Source of the DNA: Erigeron canadensis
Lineage: Eukaryota > Streptophyta > Magnoliopsida > Asterales > Asteraceae
Direction: 5' to 3'
Assembly (NCBI RefSeq): GCF_010389155.1
Contig: NC_057764.1
Span: 43,222,275 to 43,286,274 of the forward strand
DNA: 64,000 bases
Below are positions 46,934-58,615 of this stretch, in pieces. A model generated the notes under the pieces. It worked only from the letters and a program-made list of their open reading frames with translations. It had not been told where the DNA came from and searched no databases. The first letter of the stretch is position 1. Every line of letters starts with the position of its first letter. The position numbers and the translations under genes were made by a program.

Positions 46934-47238
46934 TTGGTTAGTGATTTTTAGTAGATGAAACACAAATAGAATGGTGATGAGACTGGTTAAGGATCTGGGT
47001 AGCTATTTATATATTGAAAATGTAGGTAGCCGTTTCAGAGACTGTAAATGTAAATATTTTGAATTTTTGGCCGTTTCAGGGACTGTAAATGTAAATTTTT
47101 TAAGTGAACGTTGGAGGGACTGTAAATGTAAATATTTTGAATTTTGAACGTTGGAGGAGCGTCTTTGACTTTACAACTATAAATACAGTCTCCTTACCTG
47201 ATATTTCATTTCAAAACTCACACTTTACTTCTTCTGCA
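46934..47238. promoter_or_regulatory. Shared bidirectional promoter region of ORFs A and B
   Basis: 305 bp between two divergent start codons. TATA-type sequences are tatataaatag (47003-47013, minus) and tataaata (47178-47185, plus), about 70 and 54 bp from their ATGs. Between them are three copies of gactgtaaatgtaaat (about 47040-47055, 47081-47096, 47118-47133), two followed by attttgaatttt. This arrangement suggests a common regulatory unit. Confidence 0.55.
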
Positions 47239-47583
47239 ATGGCTTCTTCATCAAGTGTCCCTAACCGAAGACCACCAATGACTGTCGATCAAGTGAATGA
47301 CAGTATCATGGCTGATATCCTCGACCACCAAATGTGCAAAGACAATCTTGTTGAAATTGGTCTAAAACTTCAAGCGAAAAAGAAATGGTGTGCAGAACAA
47401 ATCAAGTATATACAAACAAGGCATTGCACTGAGCTTAAGTGTCAATACTTTACTTATTTGCAGGGGAAGTTTGACAAGATTAAAGAAACTGTGGAAAAAA
47501 TTACTTGTGCGGTCATCACTTTGGATGAGTTCATTAACCAAGCCAAAGCAATATGCCCAGAAGAAATAAGTTGTCTGTTTTAA
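47239..47583 (+). CDS. Harbinger-borne ORF B, unknown function (114 aa)
   Basis: An intact 114-residue frame opening MASSSSVPNRRPPMTVDQVN. It is predicted largely helical: IMADILDHQMCKDNLVEI, KLQAKKKWCAEQIKYIQ, then YFTYLQGKFDKIKETVEKI. The order ILxH ... KKxxCxxQxxxIx ... YLQxxxxxxK parallels ORF A, so the two look like ancient duplicates now in divergent orientation. It lacks the Cys/His/Trp tail of ORF A. A TATA box lies at 47178-47185 and an aataaa-type signal near 47635. The ATG at 47104 is upstream of the TATA box and unlikely. Family not recognised. Confidence 0.55.
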   Translation: MASSSSVPNRRPPMTVDQVNDSIMADILDHQMCKDNLVEIGLKLQAKKKWCAEQIKYIQTRHCTELKCQYFTYLQGKFDKIKETVEKITCAVITLDEFINQAKAICPEEISCLF

Positions 47584-47778
47584 TGTTATGTTGTATGCTT
47601 TTCTTTATTTCTGTTTGTAATGTTTTTAAAAGTATGAATAAACTTATGTTCTTAATGTAGACTTATTTTATTAAAATACTTAAAAACATTACAATAGTAG
47701 TAGACAGAAAACACACAATTCAAACTGCTAAAACACACTTAATCAAACTACAAAGTCTACTTCAAAATCCAGAACAAC

Positions 47779-48156
47779 TTAAAACACAACAAAGATAAGC
47801 TGCCTGAAGACATGCTCGTATCTGAATCCTCTCCCATGCTTCTCTCGATACATCCGATGCGCCGTTGCATAATGTTCCTCATCGTCTTCGTACCTCACTT
47901 GTGCAATCAACTGCATCCAAATTGCCTCAAACTCTTTGCATTCCCTCCCCATCTTGCTCCAGTGACCTTGCAGTTAAGCCTTGCTTCGTGGTCCTCCATT
48001 GGTCTCCTCGTTGAACATTTCAGTAACGTCAGCCCAAAAGGAAACGCCGGGATTATTCATTTCAATCCTGCCCGTAACAGGGTCAGGTCTCCTCGTTACC
48101 CAACATCTCGACAAACAAAGATCTTCTTCTTGAGTCCACACAATTCTACACATTCT
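47779..48156 (-). pseudogene. Harbinger Myb/SANT-like (DNA-binding partner) pseudogene
   Basis: The minus strand reads MCRIVWTQEEDLCLSRCWV, then DPVTGRIEMNNPGVSFWADV, a TAA stop where relatives have Gln (near 47975), then LQGHWSKMGRECKEFEAIW and a C-terminal segment ending at 47779. This is the Myb/SANT-like trihelix protein that accompanies PIF/Harbinger transposases and that databases often mislabel as GST- or NAM-related. One in-frame nonsense codon and a short C-terminus mark it as inactive. Confidence 0.72.
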
Positions 48157-48497
48157 GAATGGTTTATGAAAAATGGGATATGAAATGGTTTGAAGTTGAA
48201 AAGAAGTAGAAAGAAATAAGTTGTGATATGAAATGTTAGTGTGAAGTTCAGAATAAATAAGGGTTTTGAAAAAAAAAAAAATTTAAAAATTGTTTTTTTT
48301 TTCAAACTAGCCGTTTGAATTCAAAAATAAAGACTAAAAAATTGTTTTTTTTTTAATTCGGGCCCCACGTTTCCTCCTCTATCCGCGTCTAAATTCGAAC
48401 GCAGTAGCACCAGACGCGGCTAAACGCCGCCGGTGCTACTAGCGTCTCTCTTATTCATCGCGTCCGACGCCCGGTAGACGGGCTATAAGGACCGGTC

Positions 48498-49404
48498 TAA
48501 AAGGTGATTTTGTCATTTGTAGTTGTTTAAATTTAAATTCCATTAACTGAATTCCATTGAATTCTGTCAACCAAACAAAAGATAGATTTTAAAACTTTCC
48601 TATTGCAATTCATTCAAATTCCAATTCCATTGACATATTCCAATTCCATCAAAAACATTCTGTGAACTAAACAGCCCGTAAGACTCAATATGCCCTTCTA
48701 TGTTTTATCATATAATATATTACTAATGCCCTTCTATATTAATCTCTCTCTAAAAATTAATCTAAAAAAACCAATATCTTAAAAGAAAAAACCCAAATCT
48801 TCGAAGTAACAAACATATACATGGATCATGTAAAAAAAAAAATCCAAGAACCTTATCTGATGAAATTAGTTTACCACTAATATACTAGTCTTACACACAA
48901 CCCCTAATCCTATATGCATATAAGACCATTTATAAGGCCTAGGTGATTGAATGGTGGAATGATATGATGTAGCAAGTGAAACAATGTTAAAGCCTTAAGT
49001 AAGCTAGGTGAAGTGTACCGGTAAAGAGGTGTCGGTTATTCATTTCACCGACTGAAATTTTGTTGATTTTTTTGTTTTTATGTGATTGAGTTATCATGGG
49101 TCAAACACATATACACTCTATTTCTAGTTTGTGGGCCACACAGGAGGAATCTTTTCAAACTTAACCCATATATACTTTGCATTTACTTCTGGGTAGTATG
49201 ATATGATATACTGTATATTTTAAAATAAAAAGTATTGTGTTTCTGATTAAATAAAAGTGGGGACCAAATGATTGATGAATAAGTAGGGGGAAAAATAAAA
49301 GGTGAAAAAAATGAAAAGGTGATGCTAATATGAGAGGAAAAAATATAGATGAAATGGTGAACGGCTACGAATGATCTAACATTGACACTCATTCATATCT
49401 CTCT
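48498..49404. other. Intergenic stretch, no gene recognised
   Basis: AT-rich sequence. ORF-like runs on both strands have low-complexity composition. No supported gene. Confidence 0.45.
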
Positions 49405-49406
49405 AA

Positions 49407-50599
49407 GAGCATCTCCAATGAGATAGTTTTTTTCTAAAAGCTTTTTATAAAAAGCTTTTCATCAAGTAATAACTCCAATGGTTAAAACTCAAAAAAAGTC
49501 TTTTAATTAGTTTTTAATTATGAAATAGTGAAGAGAGAGGATGTCACATTCTTGCAAAGACTTGAAATTTCTCAAGTCATTGATAAAAAACTTTTTACTC
49601 CAATGGTAAAAAGCCTTTACAAAAGCTTTTTCAAATAGTAAAAAGTTTTATAAAAAGCTTTAGATAAAGCTCCATTGGAGGTGCCAGGGATGAGCGAAAA
49701 GTCCCAAGTCCCGGTCCCATCCCGATCCCGGTACCGGGAAGTGGTCCCGAGTCCCAATCGGGATCGGTACCGGTACTCATTTTTATAAGTTCGCGGGATC
49801 GGTACTAATCGGGATCGGTACCGGGAAATACCGAGGAAATCTCGTTAGTCCCATCTAGTCCCGAAAAACAAAATATTGTGATGTTATATCTGTATCTTTT
49901 ATGTAAATCAGTAGCTATATCCATCCATCAGTTCTATTTATATGTTTTATTGTTAACTTAATAACTTCTTGTACAAACGTTACAGTATATAGGAACAAAT
50001 GTAATCTTATCTACATGAAATAAGCTGATTATATATAAATGCACACATGTATGTGTCTGTATGTAATCCTTAATTCTTATTCATGTATTTCGACCAACTT
50101 GTTATTCATTAATTAATTATCATCTAAGTTCTGTCCTAATCTCTCCATTTCATCCGATTCAACCTTTATGTTTAAATGACAAATGACCATATGCTAATAA
50201 ATACACATATATATCACTTGATCAAAGAAGATATAGTATCTGTATTAGTATAGATCAGTATATCTAATTAATCAAGACAGTAATGCTAAATTAATCTTTT
50301 ATATCTGCTGGTACTGATCAAATTTGACCAGTCTTATATTATACTCAAATATGCAAAACATCACTTATGATTCGCACGTTCAAGAAATCAGCTTAGCGAG
50401 ATTTTAAAAAATTCGGTATTAGGTGGGATTTGGTACCCAAGTCCCGGTCCCGTACCGAGTCGGTACTAGTCCCGTACCGATTTATATGGGATCGGGATCG
50501 GTACTCATATTTGAGAAAATTCGGGATCGGTACCGTCGGTACCGGGACCGGTACGAGATGGTACCAGTCCCATGCCCATCCCTAGGAGGTGCCCTGATA
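49407..50599. mobile_element. MITE with gagcatctccaatg-type ends, split by a hAT element
   Basis: The left end is gagcatctccaatgag; the right end read backwards is agggcacctccaatgg. The interior left part repeats aaaagctttt and ctccaatgg phrases. Without the hAT insertion this element would be about 285 bp. Ends of this type are frequent in plant genomes. Target duplication unclear. Confidence 0.6.
49685..50584. mobile_element. hAT-type element nested in the MITE
   Basis: The left end is cagggatgagcgaaaagtcc; the right end read backwards is tagggatgggcatgggactg. Flanked by identical 8-bp repeats ggaggtgc (49677-49684 and 50585-50592). The subterminal regions are packed with ggtaccgg, cgggatcgg and tcccg in both orientations. 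900 bp, no transposase. Confidence 0.8.
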
Positions 50600-52390
50600 T
50601 CTCTGCCTCTCTCTCACACACACACACATGGAAACAAAAAACAAAATTTCCAAATCATTATTTAATGGTATTTACACTAAAATAGGTTAGGCATAACAAA
50701 CACTAACACATATGCACACTTCTCTGATGTTGATGGGTGGAAAAAAAAGCATCAGATCGGAAAATATGGGGTGGGTTGGAAAGGATCGGTGGTGGTGAGC
50801 GGTTGCTATGTTAAAATACCCACCAACGATGAACCTTATCTATCTTTTTCTTCAAAGAGCGCTTGTCCTCTAGCTTTTTGTTGTCTCCCCCATAAACGAT
50901 GGTAACGTTAAGTGTTACAGTGGTGGTCGCTACAGTGGTCTGTGGTGGTGGTTGACGCAAACGATAGTGCTTGCGGGAGGGAGGACAAAGTGGGGAGAGT
51001 TTGTGGTGGTCATCGATTTTATTGATTTTCGGTTCATATAAACCCGAGTCAAAATTTCAGTTATTGATAGATTTAGGTCTTGTTTTGATTTGGGGGAAAA
51101 TTTTTGGAAAGAAAAAAAACTTTGGTTTTTATTGTACAAACTATCAAATCTGACTATTATTAGTGTGAGATTAATAGTAGATCCCATCAAAATGGGTGTA
51201 AATTAGTTTATGTGATTTTGATTTTGATAGTAGTGTGATGGTGATGATGATTTCAAATAGATATGTATGTAATTATATAAGGTTTTGCAGACAACGAAAG
51301 AAATACGTGAACTAATATACTCGTATATTTTTTTCTTTTGAAGATCTTGGTTTTCTGGGTTAATTTTTAGAGTAGCAGATTTGAAGAAATATAAATGAGA
51401 GATAAGCATGGATGAAGATAATGGTGCCGTAAGAAAAAAAAGAGTTTATGTGTAAAACTTATAGATAAAAAAGTATAATGGGCAACCGTGTACAAATGAA
51501 AAAATACGTTAGTCTTCTCGTGATTAATCCATAATAATAATAATAATGGTAATGGAGGGATTCCTTACCCCGGTACCACAACAACGACATTATCGGATGG
51601 CTCAGCGAACGGTGACAAATATGTAATTACTTCTCGAGATCAAAAATTGCTAACGGTGGCACTAGTGATGGTGATTTCTAAATTCTGATCGGAAAGTTGT
51701 ATGTTTGTAGTGGTTACTCCACTAAATGCTTGAACAATTTGTTACTTAATGTTTGTTTCTTGCCTTTCTTCAGCCACACAGTGATTTTATTACCAAGGTT
51801 GAATAGGTAAATTGGTTTTAAGGTTTCACAAATCAACCAAAAAGGGTTGAATGCTTTGACTTAAATTGACATGTTTGTATTTTGTAGGACTACCTGTGTT
51901 AAGATTATCAAGTCTAATAGTAGAATAGAAAAGAAAAGACCTCGAGAGCAAATATAATTATTTTCACGAATACAAAAATGAGGGTAGACTCCATATAAAT
52001 ACCATGGAACATTATTAATTAGATGCCACAATAATAGGAGTTTTAGTTGATTTATATCTTGTTTTTTTCTTTTTTTTACATGGAGTTTTAGCAATAACTA
52101 ACAATGAGATAAAGTTCACTTAAAAAAGATGATTTTAAATGGTGGCGATTAAAATAAAATGTAATCGAATGGTCCTGCTTTTGTTTTAACTTTGATTACC
52201 GGGAACAATTCCTACATTATATAAATCCCACTAAAAAAAAGTTAGTTACTGCCTATGTGGCATGTTTTAGAATGCAAGAAAGTTTAAAAATCCTTACATT
52301 ATATCTCCATAGCAATTCTAAGGATTAGTTATCTTTAAACGAGCAATTATGAAATTATATTTAAACCGCCTCCCCTCTCATTCTTTCTAA
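50600..52390. other. Intergenic stretch, no gene recognised
   Basis: AT-rich with local purine-rich patches. Short frames on both strands near 50930-51190 overlap each other and have no family features. Confidence 0.45.
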
Positions 52391-52910
52391 GGCTGGACGG
52401 AGTGGGTAGGGGAGGGAACCGGTATCGGGTCGGTACCGGTTGGGTGGGCAGCGTTTTGGGAGGGCTGTGCCGGTTTTGCTGCCGATATTGTAACCGTTGC
52501 TATGCTTTTTTTTTTTTATATATACTGAGCTGCCATTTACGAGTATATATACATATTTATATATATAAGTTGCAAGTGTGGTTGGAAAAGAAGACACATG
52601 CACTATCTATATATAATATTAAGTAAATTTATATTTACAATTTATACCCTGAAATTTAAATTATTTATAATTTGGTTCAATGTTTTTTTTTTTCTTTTTT
52701 GTTTTCTATACATTATATTATTATTTTATTACACATTATTACTATTTATCATTATAATAATTATTATTATTAAATAAAATGTTTTAGTTTTAAAAATGAA
52801 ATTAAATAAAAAAGGTAGAGAAGGGAGGGAAGGGGTGGCAAAGTGCTCCAGCGTAAGGGAGGGGAGGAGGAAGAAAAGCAGGGGAGGAATGGGGAAGCTC
52901 TCCCCCACCC
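52391..52910. mobile_element. Possible Harbinger-type MITE
   Basis: Flanked by TAA on both sides (52388-52390 and 52911-52913). The ends ggctggacggagtggg and, reversed, gggtgggggagagctt are only partly alike. Interior non-coding. Tentative. Confidence 0.35.
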
Positions 52911-53251
52911 TAATATAAATTACCCTTCTCTCACAGTTGCGCTTCCCCCTCTCATTCTCTCTAACATAATCATCTCTCCGAATTATTTTGTTCTTCGTCA
53001 TCAAGGAAATCACTAAAACAATCACATTGATAAAATATAGATTTTTTGTTATCCTCTTTCATTCGTGTCATCTCCATCTGATTTCATATAGCATAAGGAT
53101 ATGGCCCAATAATTAAACTGCAATAGTATTTTCGGTGAGTTTCATTATAATTCTGTTGATTTGATAAACATATATTTTTGAATTTGCTTTACTTTTTTCA
53201 AAATATATGGATGTAATTTCGTTTGATGTTATTTTTGGTTGTTAAAATAAG

Positions 53252-53419
53252 GGTAGAAAAATTCACGCTGATGTGAAGAAATTTTTGCTATCCAAGTTTC
53301 CTACAATTTGGAGCAATGGGCTTCTTATACACGAAGAAAAAGAAGAGGTGAAGGAGATCATTCCACAGCTAATGCATTGGACATCTAAAAAAATTGATTC
53401 TCTATGCTCATTGACCAAG
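53252..53419 (+). pseudogene. Exon-like fragment, unrecognised (part of a 53.2-58.6 kb series)
   Basis: 56 open codons with good splice-like borders: acceptor aataag before, ccaag|gtac after. It reads IHADVKKFLLSKFPTIW, then LIHEEKEEVKEIIPQLMHW and KKIDSLCSL. It looks like genuine protein, amphipathic and helical, but I cannot name the family. Whether it belongs to a live gene is unclear because later pieces contain stops. Confidence 0.35.
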
Positions 53420-54812
53420 GTACATTATTACCTTGAGATTTTTTAGTTCATGTACATAAATCTCTACTTTTGTTTTTTTTATTGCCATGTTAAGTTATAC
53501 TCTTAAAAATTAATTATGACTAATCATGTCTTAACTATCTACTAAATGTTAGATATTATCTTGAAAAATTCACCGAATATGCGTATTAGTAATTATTCAA
53601 CGAAATAATTTGTAGTTTTTGTGTGCACACCAACTATCCAATAAAATGCCCAACTGAAAACCCATTATTTGTTATCTTATATATATATATATATATATTC
53701 TAAAGTTGTAAGATTGAAATCAATGCTAAGGATTAAGAATTAATTAGGGATTTTATGATTTTACTTCGAATTTATGTTTTACTGATTTGTTAGGGTCAAT
53801 TGGAGTGTGATGCAGTTAATTGAATTGTTATTATGTGTATCAGTGTATATATGTATATATGTATGTATTAGATGTAAATTGGATGAATAAATCTATTGAT
53901 TGACAGTTATAAAGATGGTAATAGTGGGAAGTGGAAGGTGAAGAGAAAATTGATGAAGCATATTACTATTACTAAATTACTCAATAATGATAATAACTTC
54001 CTGCCCTTTCTCACCATATTCCATCACCAAAACCTCTAATCAAATCCATACTAGCTCTTACTTTTCACCAGAAACACAATTCAATCTCTAATGATAAATA
54101 TGTTCGTTTTATTGTTATAACTTAGTAACGTATAGATTTTTGTTGCTAATTTCTTTTTTGCTTACGTGTTTTATTATAGATTCTAGCCATATTTACCCTC
54201 TTTTTCTATATCTATTGTCATGATATCGGATTAAACTTTACAGGTTCTTTTATTCTTTTTGTAATGACCTTTTTTTATAGAAGGTATAATTTGTTTGTAT
54301 GTTGTGTTCTTATTGTGAATACGTTATTGATAAAAAAAACACAGGTGTTTTATGAAATGCCTTGAAGAGTAGTTATTGAATTTTTAGTACTATATTTGAA
54401 TATTTGATGCATGGGGCTATATTTCAAAAGTTGGATTTCTAGCAAGGTTTAGATGGACTCCAAACCGTCTTTGAATTGCACTTTTAACTAGAATGTGGTT
54501 TGAACAGGGCTTTGACTGAAGCTGGGTTGGGATTGGTCTTTATAGGTTGAGTTTTGTTTGTTTTGTCCATCCTACACAGGGGGGAGGGGTTGGGGTTGGA
54601 GTCGTGCTGGTTTTGGTCAACATGATTTAAGAAGTGTGATACATAAATGACCCTGTTTGGTATGAATCATTACACATGTCAACCATTTTGGTATGGCAAC
54701 CAATTGATTGTGATGCCATATTTTCAAGTTTCTTATGTTTTTGTAATTGGAAGATGTAGAGACAAAGAGTTTTTTTCATAATTCTGTCAATTTTAGTTTA
54801 ATAATAGTTCAG

Positions 54813-55310
54813 GCAATTTGTAACGATATGAAAGACATAGGTTTGTGTGATTGTGTCCAACTTATTGCTTCTTGCAGTGAGTATTTCATCGAGTTCAATT
54901 CTTCTCGGATCAAAGTTCTTCAAGCTTAGGAGGACCTGGTTTGTTCCATAAGGAAGACTACCTCAGAGGATTACGAGTCTCGCCACCTCCACCATTATGA
55001 AGGGCTCATGAAAGCTCTCATTTTGTCTAGGTACAAGTAAAACTTGATATTTGACCTTTTTTAAATTCCGTCATTGTAGAAAAATCACTTGAAAGTTCAC
55101 CGTTGAGAGGATTACCACTTTGAAATATTTTATCTTCACATAGTTTTGCTCAGGCTATAGGAACCATAGGTGTTACTGCATTGTCAAAAAGAAGACATAA
55201 ATATGGTGGAATCAATTTTGGATTCAGCAAAGGAGAAATATGCAAAAAAAGGACATGTCCACAAACCCGAGATTGTTAATGATCATGATTCTCATGTTCT
55301 TTCTCGGTAT
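54813..55310 (+). pseudogene. Exon-like fragments with stops, unrecognised
   Basis: Segment 54813-55031 reads ICNDMKDIGLCDCVQLIASC, a TAG near 54927, then TTSEDYESRHLHHYEGLMKAL, and ends at a ctag|gtac donor. A second piece near 55195-55310 reads MVESILDSAKEKYAKKGHVH and HKPEIVNDHDSHVL before a gtatat donor. Coherent protein-like sequence broken by a stop and a frameshift. Confidence 0.4.
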
Positions 55311-55415
55311 ATCCATTAATAGAGTCTAAAAAATACATATGCTGATATAATATGTTGTTTTTAACTTATCTGGACTACATGGATATTGCTTCTACTTATG
55401 ATTTCTACTATGTAG

Positions 55416-55590
55416 ATGTGTAGCAAAGTCATTCAACCAAGTTCACCAGTAGTGGTTTTTTTGAAAGATTATTATTGTCTGCTGCAACATTTGTGGAAGA
55501 TGAAAATTTCATGGGAAGCCCGTGCTGATTCCCGCATAGCTTGCATTCTTTTCTGTCTTCCAAGGGGTGGATCTGAACTTGGGCAAGGTA
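55416..55590 (+). pseudogene. Exon-like fragment, unrecognised
   Basis: PVVVFLKDYYCLLQHLWKM, followed by SWEARADSRIACILFCLPRGG. Ends near a gggcaag|gtac donor. Probably the same gene relic as the preceding pieces. Family not recognised. Confidence 0.3.
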
Positions 55591-56279
55591 CATATTCTAA
55601 ATTTTGCCTACGACCATCACTTGATGAAAATGCCAAAAATTATGTAAAAAACTCGTGATGCTGGAAAATAGTGCATGCTGCCTTAGTTTACGAACTACTC
55701 TACTCATCCCGTATTATCTTTTGGGTATTTGACACTTAAGTTTAGGAAGAAGAACTTTTGGTAGTTCTTCATTATGCTTTTTTTTTATTAGTATCTACAT
55801 ATAATATATATGTCACTTAAAAAAAAGTTAGTTATTGCCTATGTGGCATTCTTTAGAATGCAAGAAAGCCCAAAAATTTTCACATGACAAGTAGATAGGA
55901 AGTCTACGGATTGGTTACTTTCTAATTGCTCAATTCTAATTCATAACTGCTTAAGGAAAGAACGTGTGTTTGTTGGCCGTTACCGAACCATGCACTTATG
56001 GAAGTTTATTTATCCCACATGTTTAAAATAAATGTGATTTACATCTACGCACAATTAATACTTTTTTGGAAGGATAAAAACAGGTTCTGAGCAGTCATAG
56101 TTTGTCTTTCGAGCTCCTGCAACTTCATTGGATTGTTACTGCTTTATTAATAATTTCTGTATTGGTTTTGTGACATGTGTAGGTAACTAGGTAGTCATTT
56201 GGTTAAATCGAACGGTCTGCAAAAATTCGTGTTCCAGCCTCAACAGTGAAAGGTTCGAAGAAATCTTTTATCATACACT

Positions 56280-56525
56280 AAATGGTGGCATGGGGATGTG
56301 TAAAGTTGTTGTCTTTTGTTTGTCAGCAACTAGCAGGTTAATGTCACACTATGGGGGTCTGTCAAATATTTTGCAACAAGGTAGAGCCGTAGAGATTATG
56401 GATGTCCGGACAAAAAATGGGTGGTTCAAATTTATGTGCACAGATGGCAAGAGTAGAAAGGGTCTTAAGTAGGAGAACGGGAAGTTTCAGTGCAATAGCA
56501 GTAAGATCGACCAGTTAACAAGGTT
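56280..56525 (+). pseudogene. Fragment with weak resemblance to an RPA-type zinc-finger region
   Basis: NGWFKFMCTDGKSRKGLK, a TAG, then ENGKFQCNSSKIDQLT. An aromatic-Cys ... GKFQC layout occurs in replication protein A large-subunit-like proteins, but the expected Cys pairs are incomplete. Very tentative. Confidence 0.2.
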
Positions 56526-57249
56526 ACGTATTTCCTTTTTTATATGAGCATATCAATATTAAAATGCTGCTGGAGGTCCAATATTGTAGGTTGAATTTAT
56601 GTTATATTTGTTTCCAACATGGCTTTTCCATTGGTCGGTTTGCAAAAGAACAGTCTTCGTTTACTTCCATCGTCCATCCCCTTCTTAACATGATTATTTG
56701 GGTTTTGTCGTTTTCGTCTAATATTTTTATCGTTTCATTTGTTCATGTGCTGGAAAATGGCTATCTAAGTGTTGATCAACATGTAGATAATGAAGACCTG
56801 CATGAGAGCTTGGTAATTAACCTTATAATATACGTATCTTCGGTTATTAAGCCCTTTTGATATATGTTTTATATATAGGTCCGGCCAACAATATCTACAA
56901 ACAGATTAGAGGTGTGCAACAATCAAGATCATAACCTACAGAGGGTGGGAGTACCACATTTAAGTTGAAGACGTTCAACGCAACATGATCAGGTTGTATG
57001 TAGTATGGACCCAAATGGACGTCATTCACACAGCCATTTGTAGAGAAATAACAACACTTTGTTATTCAGGCCGGAAGTCTAACCAGTTCTGGAATAAAAT
57101 TTGTTCATGCTTGCCTAATAGAAGCAATCGATCAAACCTACCATCAACAGGTCCACACCTTCAATTCTGTCTCCCTGTACAAACATTCAAATTAAATTAC
57201 ATTGTCTGTTTTTTATAGAACGTTAACCTTTGTATTGTATTACATCGTA

Positions 57250-58615
57250 GGAGTTCCCCGAGCGCTTTCTAAAAGTATTGATTGGCCGTCCGTTCAACTC
57301 CCATTACTTAACTCTACAACTACACGTAGCAAACCAAAATGCAGAGGTCGATGTATTTTATGAGCCACGTCCTTGCAAAAGGAGTGGTAGTTACTTTTAA
57401 AGGCAAGACAAGGCAGCATCACTCTCCATACCTTTAACTATCGTGTCCAAGTTTTCAACACGGACGAGATTGCTCTGCATCTTGCTCTTACCGATCATTG
57501 CAGCCCCTATATACACTCCCACAACAATAGCCGAACCTTACTATGAGAAGCATCTCGAGTACCATACTCTGAACACGCATATGCTGGTATCTTACCCTTT
57601 CATTCACCATATAATGTATATCGTGGTATCTTTATTAATTTCAAGCACTCTATCAGTGACACATTATATATTTTGTTTACTAATTTTATTATACTTCGTT
57701 TACTTATGTTAAATATTTTATATTTTCTTTATTGGTTCATAGCTTACTCAATTACAACCATTCAGATCACTTTTTCTTTATAATCATTACTCACTAATGA
57801 TGATAATAACATATGGAGAAAAAATTGTTCAGACACTACCTTCACTCATATCACTGATTTGCTAACACAGCCACAAATTTTTATGCAGGCTATACCAAGG
57901 AGGTTCGTTTGCAGCCACCAACATACCAAAAAGTCATCCTACACTTAGGCCATCTAGAGTTTCACGTGAAAGGGAGCGCCAAGTGATGCACTGGACCATC
58001 ATCCTTACTTCCATGACTGCCAAATACTACCTCGGTACCACTATATTTCAGTGCCACGTTTTTTTCTGATGTTAGAAACCAAACTCCTGGTAGTAAGTAG
58101 TAACTACCTTACAGGGTCAGCTTTGCCTCTGAAGCTCCTTATTATTGATGATGATGACGACATACTGGCTTTGAAAGAATCCAATGTGCACTCAGGTTAT
58201 AAGAAATCACTTTCTTTTTTTCCAATATAGGTTATTGATAAGAAATCAATGTCTCTTATTCTGTCGCGTGTCTCCTGTTTTCTTCTCCAAAATGATGTTT
58301 TCTCATAATTATAGATTTAGTTGTGAAATTATAAAGGAATAAAAAGCGAATTAGTTTTTGCAGAATGATGATTCCAAGGTACCTTTCTTTTCTTCTTATT
58401 ATTTTTGATAATTATCAAAAACAAATTTGGTTGATTTGATATTAATAAATATAGTTTTTAAAATTTGCTTTTTTCTCAAAAATATATCATCAGCATTCAA
58501 ATTGTGAGACAAGGGAACAAATTTTTACCCCAACTGCCTGATTCCGTCCGAAAATTTTTGTATACTACACTCGCAAGAATGGATGATTTTATGACATTAA
58601 CTGGGCAACTTGGTA
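57250..58615 (+). pseudogene. Further exon-like fragments, unrecognised
   Basis: Protein-like strings appear in changing frames: VLIGRPFNSHYLTLQLHVAN near 57275, VSRERERQVMHWTIILTSMT near 57958, ALPLKLLIIDDDDDILALK near 58126, and QIVRQGNKFLPQLPDSVRKF near 58505, followed by a gcaacttg|gtag donor. Stops separate them. They probably continue the relic that starts near 53.2 kb. Family unknown. Confidence 0.3.

Larger units (their letters stand above)
46198..48497. mobile_element. PIF/Harbinger-like element, 2.3 kb, carrying a divergent ORF pair
   Basis: The ends gacccatccttataa (left) and, reversed, gaccggtccttatag (right) form imperfect terminal repeats with the flanks taa (46195-46197 and 48498-48500), the usual Harbinger 3-bp duplication. 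Inside are a minus ORF (46481-46933), a plus ORF (47239-47583) and a minus Myb/SANT-like pseudogene (47779-48156). The right subterminal part is GC-rich with a hairpin gtagcacc...ggtgctac (48404-48439). No HARBI1 transposase is present, so movement would need help in trans. Confidence 0.72.

Noticed and set aside
47812..48183. Plus-strand 123-codon frame
   Set aside because: Antisense of the Myb/SANT-like pseudogene, which gives recognisable protein on the minus strand.
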